Assembly (NCBI GenBank): GCA_044222245.1
Contig: JBGANQ010000001.1
Span: 257,368-321,367 of the forward strand
Reading direction: 5' to 3'
Origin: CALFML01 sp044222245
GTDB lineage: Bacteria > Myxococcota_A > Polyangia > Palsa-1104 > JAEUJZ01
DNA length: 64,000 bases
The position numbers and the translations under genes were made by a program. The notes beneath the pieces were generated by a model. The model saw only the letters and a program-made list of their open reading frames with translations, had not been told where the DNA came from and did not search any database. Below, one piece after another: positions 48,001-58,937 of this stretch. Positions within the stretch are counted from its first letter, which is position 1, and every line of letters starts with the position of its first letter.

Positions 48001-49433
48001 ACGGCCGCTCCGAAGCCGGGGCCCAGGGGCCGGCGGCCGGCGTCCAGCTGTGGAGCCTGGAGCAGCCGGTGCCAGTGGCCCGGCCGCTGCACAGCTCGCG
48101 CCGGAGCATCATCAGCAGCCTCGCCTTCAGCCCAAGCGGCCAGCAGCTGGCCGCCGGCAGCTGGGACAAGCAGGTGACTGTATGGAGCGTGGGCAGCGGC
48201 CACCACGCGCTGCGCCTGCGCAGCCCCGGTGGGGCGGTGCTCGGGCTGGCCTATGCGCCGGGCGGCGACTGGCTGGCCACCGCCGCCCAGGCGAGCGGGC
48301 CGCTGTTGTGGTCGACCCGGGCCAGCCCGGCCCTGCAGCTCGGCAGCGCCAGCATCGGCGAGAAGCTGGTCAGCGTCGCCATCAGCCCAGACGGCCGCGC
48401 GCTGGCCGCCGGCGGCTACGATCATGCGGTGCACCGCTTCGCGATCGATGCCACCGGGCTGCACGAGACCGCGACCCTGAAGGGCCACACCGGCATCGTC
48501 TACGCCGTCGCCTACAGCCCCGACGGCCGGCGCCTGGTCTCGGCAGGCGAGGATCAGGTGCTGCGCCTGTGGAGCGCCACCGACCAAGAGCCCCTCGGCG
48601 CGCCGCTGACCGGCCACAGCGCCCTTATCTATGCTGTCGCCTTCGATCCCACCGGCAGCCGCCTCGCCTCGGGTAGCTTCGACGGTGAGCTGCGGCTGTG
48701 GGGCGCCGACGGCCGGCCCCAGGGCGGGCCGCTGCGCGGGCACAGCCAGGCGGTGCTCGGCCTGGGCTGGAGCCGCGACGGCACCCGCCTGTGCTCGGCC
48801 AGTCAGGACATCTCGCTGCGCATCTGGGACGCGCGCAGCGGCGCCGAGCTGGCCAGCGTAGTCAAGGGCCACTCGCTGGCCCTGACCGCCTGCGCCTTTA
48901 CCCCTGATGGCCAGCATGTGGTGACTGCCAGCGAGGACAGCACGCTGCGGCTGTGGACCTTGGGCCCGAGCGCCGCGGCCCCGCAGGCGCCGCCGGCAGC
49001 AGCGGCGCCGACCGGGCTCGTGCTGTCACCGCTCGGCGGGCCGCTGCTAGGTCACCGCGGCAAGGTCCGGCAGCTGGCGGTGACCGCCGACGGCCGGCGC
49101 ATCGTCTCGGTGGGCGAGGACCAGACGCTGCGCCTGTGGGACCTGGCGACCCGCACCCTCATCGGCACGCTCGGCACCGCGGCGGGGGCGCTGACCGGCG
49201 TGGCGCTGCTGCCCGACTCGCCGCGCGCGGTCACCACCAGCGAGGATCGCACGCTGCGCCTGTGGGAGCTCGACCCCGCGCGCTGGACCCGCCGCGCCTG
49301 CCAGCGCGCCGGCCGCGACCTCGAGCCTGGCGAGCGCGAGCTCTTCGTCGGCGGCGCCGAGGAGCTCACGAGCCTTGGTCCCACCGCCCGCCAGCCCCTG
49401 TGCTCTGACGGGCTCGCAGCGCCCTCGCCCTAG
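45039..49433 (+). CDS. Trypsin-like protease/STAND NTPase/TM/WD40 protein
   Basis: 1464 residues. 1) Trypsin-like domain about 15-225, with His47 (LTALHVVGD), Asp86 (DSDWALLRL) and Ser181 (GLSGAPVW), so a complete triad. 2) Novel-STAND NTPase about 240-620: AGLFFGRSAEIDWL, Walker A GPSGSGKSS (from 278), Walker B LLLFVDQLEELF (Asp341), SLRADFF and a winged-helix region (VDLSHEVILRAWPRL). 3) Transmembrane helix about 674-697. 4) Fourteen WD40 repeats from about 785, enough for two seven-bladed propellers; blade 5 has a Gly/Arg/Glu insert. 5) Tail ACQRAGRDLEPGERELF, common in STAND-WD40 proteins. The propellers would sense and the protease act. Translationally coupled to the phosphoesterase. Confidence 0.93.
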   Translation: MAPSEAPADGAPAAPSLRTAVARVTCDGGVRGTAFLIDPQHALTALHVVGDRRARPPQLYSGVQLDFSGHVTAATVVAGGYDPDSDWALLRLQTPPGDANGSPLAALPLAELAEAELQQAEQEGASLAFRSRGFPDANPDDGLDVGGQVRTTLGQVDGVRALQLFSHEAAAGTGAPVSGLSGAPVWVDGAVVGLLRTAILDGEGRAMAGTLFACPAGTVLAALRRLGEPVLRLPQLACPYPGMVAFSRQQAGLFFGRSAEIDWLLQHVRKQSFALVLGPSGSGKSSLVHAGLLPRLPANLVVRTMRPGETPDAELTSQLGGAGAPLLAGLVPGQRLLLFVDQLEELFARCPHATQQQFLGRLQGLRRDARCILLLSLRADFFPDLMSSELWPIDPAQRLEVAPLRGAALATAIAGPATQAGVRLEPALLERLVADAAEEPGALPLLQEALVLLWERRDHRRLTLAAYEQLGKQAGGDGPPRSGLAVAIASHAEAVFAQLESSPEKQRLARRIFVRLVHFGEGRPNTRRQLPRSALRAHGDDPALFSATLELLAGQRLLTKSSDDTAPAGAGDDAVRVDLSHEVILRAWPRLIRWIAEKKHAERIRRRLEDQASERLRLRKQGYGLLDAAETKEAEDWLAGPDAQDVGVSAAVAELIHDSRQAIRWEAAQAQRRWQLTAAVLLLVAGIAGGAALLAYQESNRVLLQYQLASEARQQALAKARTATARSLSALSRERLGRDADYDQALLLAVFGHRLQPSADSESSLLAALDSAPGLVTQLHGPDGRVSCLAVSPDGQLLATGGTDGLVQLFDARRGGPLGTPLPGHSGAVNQVAFTVDSARLISAGTDGTLRVWDARPGSRGQPLGRPLSGHQGEITALAVSPDGKLIASGGSDDMTILLWDAVTGLSVGPPLRGHKKTVSGLAFSADGRQLASVSWDQTVRLWAPRAGQALPLALPKSDYPLRAVAFSPSGPLLAVGGGEDRGEGGRDGRSEAGAQGPAAGVQLWSLEQPVPVARPLHSSRRSIISSLAFSPSGQQLAAGSWDKQVTVWSVGSGHHALRLRSPGGAVLGLAYAPGGDWLATAAQASGPLLWSTRASPALQLGSASIGEKLVSVAISPDGRALAAGGYDHAVHRFAIDATGLHETATLKGHTGIVYAVAYSPDGRRLVSAGEDQVLRLWSATDQEPLGAPLTGHSALIYAVAFDPTGSRLASGSFDGELRLWGADGRPQGGPLRGHSQAVLGLGWSRDGTRLCSASQDISLRIWDARSGAELASVVKGHSLALTACAFTPDGQHVVTASEDSTLRLWTLGPSAAAPQAPPAAAAPTGLVLSPLGGPLLGHRGKVRQLAVTADGRRIVSVGEDQTLRLWDLATRTLIGTLGTAAGALTGVALLPDSPRAVTTSEDRTLRLWELDPARWTRRACQRAGRDLEPGERELFVGGAEELTSLGPTARQPLCSDGLAAPSP

Positions 49434-49691
49434 CCGGTGGCAAAAACTACGCCGCTCGATCACAGGACTTGCCGTACTCGCCGCCCCGCAGCGGCTGCGG
49501 CCCGGCGCTCGGACCGCTCGCTACCCGGTTCAACAGGCTGCTCGCACGACCTGCCCACTTCGCCGAAGCTCGCGACTAGGGGGCGTACCCATAGACGCCG
49601 CGCGCGACTTGTTGGTCGAGGGAGAATTTGGGAAGTGACCCAGGCGCATAAGGCGATCGGCGAGCCCGTCAGCTCGTCGCGGTGTCGCTGC

Positions 49692-50510
49692 TCAGCCGGA
49701 TGCGGCAAGCTGGCCGCACACCGGGCCCGGGGTGTTGGTGATGATGGCGTCCACGCCGAGCGCCGCCAGGGCGGCAACCTCGTGCGGGTTATCGACGGTC
49801 CAGGTGTGCACGTACAGGCCGGCGGCGCGCCAGGTCCGCAGCGCCGCGGCGTCGATCAGCGAGGCCTGCGGGTGCACCGCCTGCAGCCGGTGGGCTTTTA
49901 GCCGCCACAGGTTGCGCATCACCGCGCCCTGCTCGCGGTGGAACAGGTAGCCCACGGGCAGCACGTCGCTGTGGGCGACAAAGCGCAGCAGCTGCAGCGG
50001 ATCGAACGACGAGATGAGCGTCGTCTCGTGGCGGTCGCCAACCCGCCGACCCGCCGGCAGGCGACCGGCGCGGCGCAGCACCTGGGCCACCGCGGCGGCA
50101 AGGCCGTCGTCGCGCAGCAGCTGCAGGTGGGCTTTTTTGTCGTGCGGCTCGGGCGATTTAAGCTCGACGTTGATGAGCGCCTGCGGGCCGAGCTCCTCGC
50201 AGACCTCGGCCAGGGTGGGCAGGCGCTCGCCGCTGCCCAGGTCGAAGCTGCGCAGCTCGGCGAGCGTGCTTTGGCGCACCGCCAGCTCACTGCCCGGCCG
50301 CTTCTGCGCCACCCGCGACAGGTCGTCATCGTGCACCACCACGACCTCGCCAGAGGCGCAGCGCATCACGTCGAGCTCGACCCCGTCGGCGCCGGCGCGC
50401 AGCGCCTGCCGCAGGGCGAGCAGGGTGTTCTCAGGATAGTGCGCCGAGTCGCCGCGGTGGCCAAGGACCAGCGGCCGCGACCCGCGCGTGAGAAAGCTTG
50501 GTGCGCTCAT
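49692..50510 (-). CDS. Glycerophosphodiester phosphodiesterase
   Basis: 272 residues, usual length. GDPD TIM-barrel motifs: VLGHRGDSAHYPENT (catalytic His), GADGVELDVMRCASGEVVVVHDDDL (Glu-x-Asp metal ligands and second His), INVELKSPE (Glu-x-Lys) and the end VHTWTVDNPHEVAALAALGVDAIITNTPG. Hydrolyses glycerophosphodiesters to glycerol-3-phosphate and an alcohol. No signal peptide, so cytoplasmic. 30 bp downstream of the patatin gene on the same strand; together they could fully dismantle phospholipids. Confidence 0.95.
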   Translation of the reverse strand: MSAPSFLTRGSRPLVLGHRGDSAHYPENTLLALRQALRAGADGVELDVMRCASGEVVVVHDDDLSRVAQKRPGSELAVRQSTLAELRSFDLGSGERLPTLAEVCEELGPQALINVELKSPEPHDKKAHLQLLRDDGLAAAVAQVLRRAGRLPAGRRVGDRHETTLISSFDPLQLLRFVAHSDVLPVGYLFHREQGAVMRNLWRLKAHRLQAVHPQASLIDAAALRTWRAAGLYVHTWTVDNPHEVAALAALGVDAIITNTPGPVCGQLAASG

Positions 50511-50540
50511 GGGGAGTAATCACTTAACAAAGCCCGGTCG

Positions 50541-51719
50541 CTACGGCCAGACCCTCTTGAGGCGGCTGACATCGCCGCTCAGCCCGTGCCGCTGACACAT
50601 CGCCTCGAATCGGCCGCGGCGGGCCAGAAGCTGCTGCGCGGCGCTCTTATAGCCATAGCTCAGGATCTGCACCCGGGCATCAAAGTTCATCGGATTTTGC
50701 AGGAACATGTCGGCGTCGATCTCATCGGGCTCAAGCAGCAGGATGGTGGCCTTGGGGTACTCGGCCTGCCAGCGCCGCAGGCCCTGATGCAGGCGCGCCT
50801 TGATCGCCATGCGCATGGTCTGGTCGTAGACGGTGAACAGCCCGTGATCGCGCAGGCGGTCGCTCTTGCCGAGCAGGCCGCTGCCGGCGCGCGGGTTGTG
50901 GGCGATGGGGACCATCGGGTTTATCACCAGCACAAGCTCGGCCCCGCGCTTGAGGGCGACATCGACGTGGTCGGCCTTGCCGGTGCCGCCGTCGATGTAG
51001 TCGCGGCCGAGCACCCGCACCGGCTCGAAGACCATCGGAATCGCCGATGAGGCGCAGATCGCCTCGGCGATCCCGACCTCGGCGAGCTCGCCGGGGCCGG
51101 GGCCGCCGAAGACGACGCGGTGACCGCTGTCGAGGTCGTTGACCGGGATGAACAGCTCGCGCGGCATCGCGCTCAGGCGCTGCGGCAGGCCCTGCTCGCG
51201 GAGGAACCGCTCGAGGAAGCGCCGGTAGGGGCGCAGCGAGAAGGCGCCGGCCGGGGTCGCCGCCGCCAGTTCGCCGGCCACCTCGCCCAGGCTGAGGGTG
51301 CCGCGCGCCACCCGGTAGCTCGCCCGGGCGAGCGCGCCGCCCAGGCGCAGCCCGCACAGCGCCGCCCGCAGCGGCTCGAACTTGAACAGGTCGGTCCGTT
51401 TGTGCGGGACCAGGCGCGCCTCGCGCGGGTCGCCGAGCACCGCGCTGGCCAGCCGCTGCGGGGTGATGCCGCCGCACAGCGCCGTGGCGACATACGAGCC
51501 GGCCGAGATCCCGACGTAGATGTCAAAGCGCGTGCTGCCAAGCGGCGCGCCGCCGGCGGTGGCGCCGAGGAAATCGTCCACCGCCGCCAGCGCCCCTACC
51601 TCATACATCGCGCCGGTGATGCCGCCGCCGCACAGAACCAGCGCCCGCTTGCCGGTGGGCGACCCCAGGGCCCCAGGTCCCCCCGGTCCCCCGGCAGGGG
51701 CCGTGCTTACACTTGTCAT
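50541..51719 (-). CDS. Patatin-like phospholipase
   Basis: 392 residues; ATG 51719, chosen because homologous sequence begins shortly after and upstream reading goes into a 12-bp repeat array. Ser-Asp dyad lipase: oxyanion motif CGGGITGAMYEVG, nucleophile GISAGSY, and Asp in YIDGGTGKADHVD. After the core there is a C-terminal part with ILLLEPDEIDADMFLQNPMNFDARVQI found in this bacterial subgroup. N-terminal about 20 residues are Gly/Pro-rich. No signal peptide. Deacylates lipids, probably at the membrane; the GDPD gene follows. Confidence 0.92.
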   Translation of the reverse strand: MTSVSTAPAGGPGGPGALGSPTGKRALVLCGGGITGAMYEVGALAAVDDFLGATAGGAPLGSTRFDIYVGISAGSYVATALCGGITPQRLASAVLGDPREARLVPHKRTDLFKFEPLRAALCGLRLGGALARASYRVARGTLSLGEVAGELAAATPAGAFSLRPYRRFLERFLREQGLPQRLSAMPRELFIPVNDLDSGHRVVFGGPGPGELAEVGIAEAICASSAIPMVFEPVRVLGRDYIDGGTGKADHVDVALKRGAELVLVINPMVPIAHNPRAGSGLLGKSDRLRDHGLFTVYDQTMRMAIKARLHQGLRRWQAEYPKATILLLEPDEIDADMFLQNPMNFDARVQILSYGYKSAAQQLLARRGRFEAMCQRHGLSGDVSRLKRVWP

Positions 51720-51750
51720 CGTGGACCAAGGTAACACGACCGCAGAGCCC

Positions 51751-51810
51751 GCCGGCCTCAGCGCCGGCCTCAGCGCCGGCCTCAGCGCCGGCCTCAGCGC
51801 CGGCCTCAGC
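51751..51810. repeat. Five perfect 12-bp tandem repeats between divergent genes
   Basis: GCCGGCCTCAGC x5, followed by a degenerate half copy. Located 31 bp upstream of the patatin start and 84 bp upstream of bamD, so it lies in their shared promoter region. No open frame there has a credible start. Confidence 0.9.
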
Positions 51811-51894
51811 ACCGGTAGGGGCGCGGCCGGCCGGGCGGTGCGGGCGCCGCGCGATATTGACAAGTAGCGCCTGGCCAGCACTAATGGGGCCTTG

Positions 51895-52866
51895 ATGCGC
51901 CCTGGTCTTCCCGTACCCGCCCGCCACCGGCTGCTCGGTGCGCTGTCGCGCTGCCTGCTTGTCTTCGCGCTGGGCGCGAGCACCAGCGGCTGCGCCGCCT
52001 TCATCGAGAACTTCCGGCCGATTATTTACGGCAAGACGGCCAAGGAGAACTACGAAAAGGGCATCCGGTCGATGAAGGGCGAGAGCCACCTCGACGCCGC
52101 CAAGTACTTCAACTACGTGCGCCAGACCTACCCGACCTCGCGCTGGGTGCCGTGGGCGGAGCTGGGCCTTGCCGACTCGGCCATGGGTCGCCAGGCGTAC
52201 ATCGAGGCGATCGACGGCTACAAGGCGTTCATCAACGCCCACCCGCGCCACGCCAAGACCGTCGACGGCTACTGCGCCTTCAAGGTCGGCGAGGCCTACG
52301 TCAAGCAGATCCCCTCGGACTGGTTCCTGATCCCGCCCTCGTATGAGAAGGACCAGGGGCCGGTGCTCGACGCCCAGCGCGAGCTCACCGACTTCCTCAA
52401 CCGCTACGGCGACAGCGCCTACGCCGACATCGCGCGCAAGCTGCTCGCCGACGTCATCCAGCGCCTGGCGGATCACGAGCTGTACGTCGCCCGCTTCTAC
52501 CTCGACGGCAACCACCCCAAGGCGGCGATCTGGCGCCTGGAGTACGTGGTGCAGGAGTACCCGCGCGCCAAGCGCGACGCCGAGGTGCTGCTGCTGCTCG
52601 GCCAGGTCTACCTCAAGCAGGACAATCCCAAGGATGCGCGCGACGCGTTCCGCCGCCTGCTCATCGAGCACCCCGACGATCACCGCATCCCGGTGGCCAA
52701 GATCTACCTCGACTACATCGCCACCCGGTTTGGCGATCTGCCGCCGCTGACGCCGCTCGGGCCGCGCAAGCTGCCGGGCACCAAGGCGCCGCCGGCGGCG
52801 ACCCCGGCGCCGGCCAACCCCGACGACGACGACCTCGCCCCGCTCGCGCCCGATCCGACGGGCTAG
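51895..52866 (+). CDS. bamD: BamD-type outer-membrane assembly lipoprotein
   Basis: 323 residues; ATG 51895. Lipobox STSGC near residue 33. TPR array: YGKTAKENYEKGIRSMKGESHLDAAKYFNYVRQTYPTSRWVPWAELGLADSAM, then IDGYKAFINAHPRHAKTVDGYCAFKVGEAYVKQIPSDW, typical of BamD/ComL; later ARFYLDGNHPKAAIWRLEYVVQEYPRA. BamD docks on BamA to fold outer-membrane proteins. Slightly longer than E. coli BamD because of an Ala/Pro/Asp-rich C-terminal tail (about 285-323). Monocistronic, convergent with the PDH E3 gene. Confidence 0.9.
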   Translation: MRPGLPVPARHRLLGALSRCLLVFALGASTSGCAAFIENFRPIIYGKTAKENYEKGIRSMKGESHLDAAKYFNYVRQTYPTSRWVPWAELGLADSAMGRQAYIEAIDGYKAFINAHPRHAKTVDGYCAFKVGEAYVKQIPSDWFLIPPSYEKDQGPVLDAQRELTDFLNRYGDSAYADIARKLLADVIQRLADHELYVARFYLDGNHPKAAIWRLEYVVQEYPRAKRDAEVLLLLGQVYLKQDNPKDARDAFRRLLIEHPDDHRIPVAKIYLDYIATRFGDLPPLTPLGPRKLPGTKAPPAATPAPANPDDDDLAPLAPDPTG

Positions 52867-52915
52867 CCGCCGGCGTCGCGAGCTGCGCTGGCCGTATCTG
52901 CTATGGCCAGCTACA

Positions 52916-52940
52916 GCCCGTCAAAGCCCGTCAAAGCCCG

Positions 52941-52945
<5 letters not shown>
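52916..52945. repeat. Three perfect 10-bp repeats across the E3 stop codon
   Basis: GCCCGTCAAA x3. The lpd stop codon (52941-52943 on the minus strand) lies in the third copy; each copy encodes a TGA, so slippage would not change the protein. Confidence 0.9.
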
Positions 52946-55903
<2,958 letters not shown>

Positions 55904-55977
55904 TATCGGGACTCCCTTGCCCTTTTGCTGCGAGCTTTCGAACTTGAACTTTGCCTGTCAGGACACCGCGCGCCAGC

Positions 55978-56958
55978 CTAATCGAGGTACATCGCGCGCT
56001 TGACCGCCGCCACCACCCGCGCCACATCGGGAAGCACGATCGCCTCCAGGTTCAGCGCGTAGGGCACCGGCACGTCCTCGGCCGCCACCCGCTCGATCGG
56101 CGCGTCGAGGTCGTCAAAGCAGTGCTTCTGGACGCGGATGGCGATCTCGCCGCCGAAGCTGGAGTGCGGCGAGGCCTCTTGCAGGATGACCAGGCGGTTG
56201 GTCTTGCGCACCGACTTGAAGATGAGCTCATCGTCGAGCGGCCGCAGCGTGCGGGGGTCGACGATCTCCACCGAGATGCCCTCTTTCTCCAGCGCCTTGG
56301 CGGCCTCCTGGGCCAGCCCCACCATCTTCGAGTAGGCGACGATGGTGCAGTCGGTGCCGGCGCGCTTGATGTCGCCCTTGCCGATCGGCACCAGGTGCTC
56401 GCCCTCGGGGACCTCGCCCTGCTCGCCGTAGAGCAGCTCGCCCTCGATGAAGATCACCGGGTCGTCATCGCGGATCGCCGACTTGAGCAGGCCCTTGGCA
56501 TCGGCCGGCGTCGCCGGCATGACGACCTTGAGGCCGGGGGTGTTGCAGTACATCGCCTCGAAGGAGTTGGAGTGCTGCGCCGCCAGCTGGTGGGCCGCGC
56601 CGCCGGCGCCGCGGATGACGATCGGGCACTTGAACTGCCCGCCCGACATCTGGCGCACCTTGGCGGCGTTGTTGATGATCTGGTCAATGGCGACGAGCGA
56701 GAAGTTAAACGTCATAAGCTCGATGATCGGCCGCAGGCCGACCATGGCGGCGCCGACACCGATGCCGACAAAGCCGCACTCGGCGATCGGGGTGTCGACG
56801 ATCCGCTTCTCGCCGAAGCGCTGCAGCATTCCCTGCGACACCTTGTAGGCACCCTGGTAGTGGCCGACCTCCTCTCCCATGAGGAAGATCGACGGGTCGC
56901 GCTCCATCTCTTCGGACATCGCCTGATTTAGGGCCTCGCGGTAGGACATTCGTGGCAT
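55978..56958 (-). CDS. pdhB: Pyruvate dehydrogenase E1 beta subunit
   Basis: 326 residues; ATG 56958, preceded by a GAAAGAAAG site; a GTG seven codons earlier is less likely. Transketolase-like E1 beta: YREALNQAMSEEMERDPSIFLMGEEVGHYQGAYKVSQGM, FGEKRIVDTPIAECGFVGIGVGAAM, VIRGAGGAAHQLAAQHS and SVEIVDPRTLRPLDDE. It should pair with an E1 alpha subunit to decarboxylate pyruvate with thiamine diphosphate. No alpha gene precedes it: the next 480 bp are non-coding. 74 bp before E2. Confidence 0.94.
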   Translation of the reverse strand: MPRMSYREALNQAMSEEMERDPSIFLMGEEVGHYQGAYKVSQGMLQRFGEKRIVDTPIAECGFVGIGVGAAMVGLRPIIELMTFNFSLVAIDQIINNAAKVRQMSGGQFKCPIVIRGAGGAAHQLAAQHSNSFEAMYCNTPGLKVVMPATPADAKGLLKSAIRDDDPVIFIEGELLYGEQGEVPEGEHLVPIGKGDIKRAGTDCTIVAYSKMVGLAQEAAKALEKEGISVEIVDPRTLRPLDDELIFKSVRKTNRLVILQEASPHSSFGGEIAIRVQKHCFDDLDAPIERVAAEDVPVPYALNLEAIVLPDVARVVAAVKRAMYLD

Positions 56959-57445
56959 CGCTGGTGATCTTTCTTTCACGGCGGCTCTGACGCCGGCTTT
57001 TGACCCCGGGCTTCAGCTCGGGCGCGGGCCGGGCGGGCCGCGGCCTGGGACCTGGGAACCTGGGAGCCTGGGAAGTTCGTGCTCTTCTATGCTTGCTGTC
57101 GGACAACGGGCGGCGGCCCGGCTGGCGGTCGGTTGCGTTCGAGGCTGCCGAGCACGTCCGAGCGTCACGCGAGCATAGCAAAACCCCTCCCCCGCGGCAT
57201 CCCCAATTTACCGCGAGCACCGTTGCTGGCCGCCGCGGGCGCCGGCCACTGGCCTTACCGCCCGGCCCCCTTCTCCGCCATTTTTGCAGTCGCCGCCGCG
57301 AGCTTGCCCCGGCATAATAGGGACCGTCCTTTGTAAATTCACTATTTCGGCCAGTGCCGGGCTTTCTCGCTCCGGTGGCCTGCTCGGACAGGCGACAGGC
57401 CAGGCCAAGGCGCGGCTGCCGACTCGCGCCAGCAGGAGAAACTCG
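56959..57445. other. Divergent intergenic region with 8-bp repeats
   Basis: About 490 bp between pdhB and the small gene at 57446. It holds a CCTGGGAn repeat (four copies, 57044-57075) and a CATAAT at 57313-57318 without a good -35. I find no E1 alpha remnant and no RNA gene. Confidence 0.5.
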
Positions 57446-57811
57446 ATGTCTGATGGCACGCTACCGACCCGCTTCTACAAGGTCGTCTCGCACGAGGGAG
57501 ACGGCGAGCCCAAGGTCCAGTACGCGGCCTGGCGGGTGGAGGATGCGGTGCTGTTCTCGCTCGGCGAGCCCGACCTCAACGGGCTCCTCGCCAGCGATCC
57601 CAGCCTGCCGCCCGACACCACGACGCCGCGACCGGCCAGGGTGCTGTATCTTTTTAGGAAGGTTCACAGCGAGGCCCAGCTGCGCAAGCAGATCGAGGAG
57701 ATCGTCGCCATCGACTTCATGGACGAGGTCTACGACCGGCCGCCGATCGGCGACATCAACCTGGGCAACTACCAGGGCGACGTGCTGGTCATCGGACCGC
57801 TTTTGACCTAG
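57446..57811 (+). CDS. Small conserved-looking protein upstream of the Tol/Exb motor
   Basis: 121 residues; ATG 57446 with AGGAGA 6 nt upstream. Soluble, acidic, no signal peptide or membrane segment: TRFYKVVSHEGDGEPKVQYAAWRVEDAV, then RVLYLFRKVHSEAQLRKQIEEIVAIDFMDE, then a C-terminal GDINLGNYQGDVLVIGPLL. Family not recognised. 129 bp ahead of the TolQ-like gene in the same direction, so possibly co-transcribed. Composition and ribosome site support a real gene. Confidence 0.75.
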   Translation: MSDGTLPTRFYKVVSHEGDGEPKVQYAAWRVEDAVLFSLGEPDLNGLLASDPSLPPDTTTPRPARVLYLFRKVHSEAQLRKQIEEIVAIDFMDEVYDRPPIGDINLGNYQGDVLVIGPLLT

Positions 57812-57940
57812 GACCTTTGACAGCGGGCACAGCCAGCCGAAATATTTGAACCGACATTGAGTCGAATCAGCCAGGAAAGACGTGGCGGCTCGTCCGTCCA
57901 GGTCGTGGACCTGCGGGAAAGCCTTTAGGGAGCCAAGCGG

Positions 57941-58930
57941 ATGCAGCAGCTGAAAGAGTTCTTCGAGCAGGGCGGGTTCTTCATGTACGTGAACCTGCTG
58001 TGCTCGGTCCTTGCCATCACCCTCATCGTCGACCGAGCGCTATTCTTCCTCGGCAAGGGGGCGGTCAACGCGCGGGCCTTCCTGGAGCAGATCCGCAAGC
58101 TCGTGACCGCCGGGCAGCTGGAGCGGGCGCAGCGCCTGTGCCAGGGCACCGACGCCCCGGTGGCGCTGGTCGCCCGCGCCGGCCTGTCGCGCATCCCCAA
58201 GGGCGAGGCCGCGGTGTCGACCGCCATCGAGGAGGCGCTGACCGACGCCGCGCCCGAGCTGAAAAAGCGCATCGCGGTGCTGTGGTCGCTGGCCAACATC
58301 GCCACCCTCATTGGCCTGCTCGGGACGATCAACGGCCTCATCGGCGGCTTTGCCGCGATCGGCAAGGCGGCGGCGGACCAGCGCAGCCAGATCCTGGCGA
58401 CGCGCATCGCCGAGGCGATGAACAACACCTGGCTCGGCCTGGCGATCGCCGCCAGCTGCATGATCGGCCACCTGTTCCTGTCGGCGGCGAGCAAGAAGCA
58501 GCAGCACGAGCTGGAGTCGTTCGCGCTGCGGCTGGAGAACCTCTTGTCCGACATCATCGCCAACCCCCCGGCGCCGGCCGCCGAGCCGCCGGCGCGCGAG
58601 CGGGAAGGGCGCGACCGCGAGCCGCCCCGCGAAAGCGGCCGCGCCGCCCGCCGCGAAGAGCGCGGTGACCGCGGCGACCGCAGCGACCGAACCTCTTGTC
58701 CGACATCATCACCAACCCCCCGGCGCCCGCCGCCGAGCCGCCGGCGCGCGAGCGGGAAGGGCGCGACCGCGAGCCGCCCCGCGAAAGCGGCCGCGCCGCC
58801 CGCCGCGAAGAGCGCGGTGACCGCGGCGACCGCAGCGACCGCGGCGGCCGCCGCAGCGAGCGCCAGCGCGAGCCGGTCGACGACGAGGACGAGGAATAGG
58901 GACGGAGCCGCCGCCCGGTGCGCACCATGA
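57941..58930 (+). CDS. TolQ/ExbB/AglR-type motor protein with altered C-terminus
   Basis: 329 residues as read. Three membrane helices of MotA/TolQ/ExbB proteins: about 14-34 (FFMYVNLLCSVLAITLIVDRALFF), about 122-145 (LWSLANIATLIGLLGTINGLIGGFAAIG) and about 165-187 (TWLGLAIAASCMIGHLFL). From residue 200 the DNA carries a 152-bp tandem duplication. Since 152 is not a multiple of 3, the second copy is read in a new frame, giving a Pro/Ala/Ser/Arg-rich end instead of the acidic VDDEDEE end still present in another frame (stop at 58899). Without the duplication the protein would have 268 residues. With the two following genes it forms a proton-driven motor set. Confidence 0.9.
   Translation: MQQLKEFFEQGGFFMYVNLLCSVLAITLIVDRALFFLGKGAVNARAFLEQIRKLVTAGQLERAQRLCQGTDAPVALVARAGLSRIPKGEAAVSTAIEEALTDAAPELKKRIAVLWSLANIATLIGLLGTINGLIGGFAAIGKAAADQRSQILATRIAEAMNNTWLGLAIAASCMIGHLFLSAASKKQQHELESFALRLENLLSDIIANPPAPAAEPPAREREGRDREPPRESGRAARREERGDRGDRSDRTSCPTSSPTPRRPPPSRRRASGKGATASRPAKAAAPPAAKSAVTAATAATAAAAAASASASRSTTRTRNRDGAAARCAP
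58538..58841 (+). repeat. 152-bp tandem duplication in the TolQ-like gene
   Basis: Copy 1 at 58538-58689, copy 2 at 58690-58841, differing by two substitutions that I can see. It changes the downstream reading frame of the host gene. Confidence 0.93.
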
Positions 58931-58937
58931 GGCAAAA

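Noticed and set aside
51751..51810. CRISPR-like repeat array
   Set aside because: Units are 12 bp, directly adjacent with no spacers, and no cas genes are nearby.
56959..57445. Truncated E1 alpha gene upstream of pdhB
   Set aside because: None of the frames shows thiamine-diphosphate motifs or E1 alpha-like sequence.
58538..58899. Programmed frameshift in the TolQ-like gene
   Set aside because: The frame change is fully explained by the 152-bp duplication; no slippery site or stimulatory structure was evident at the junction.
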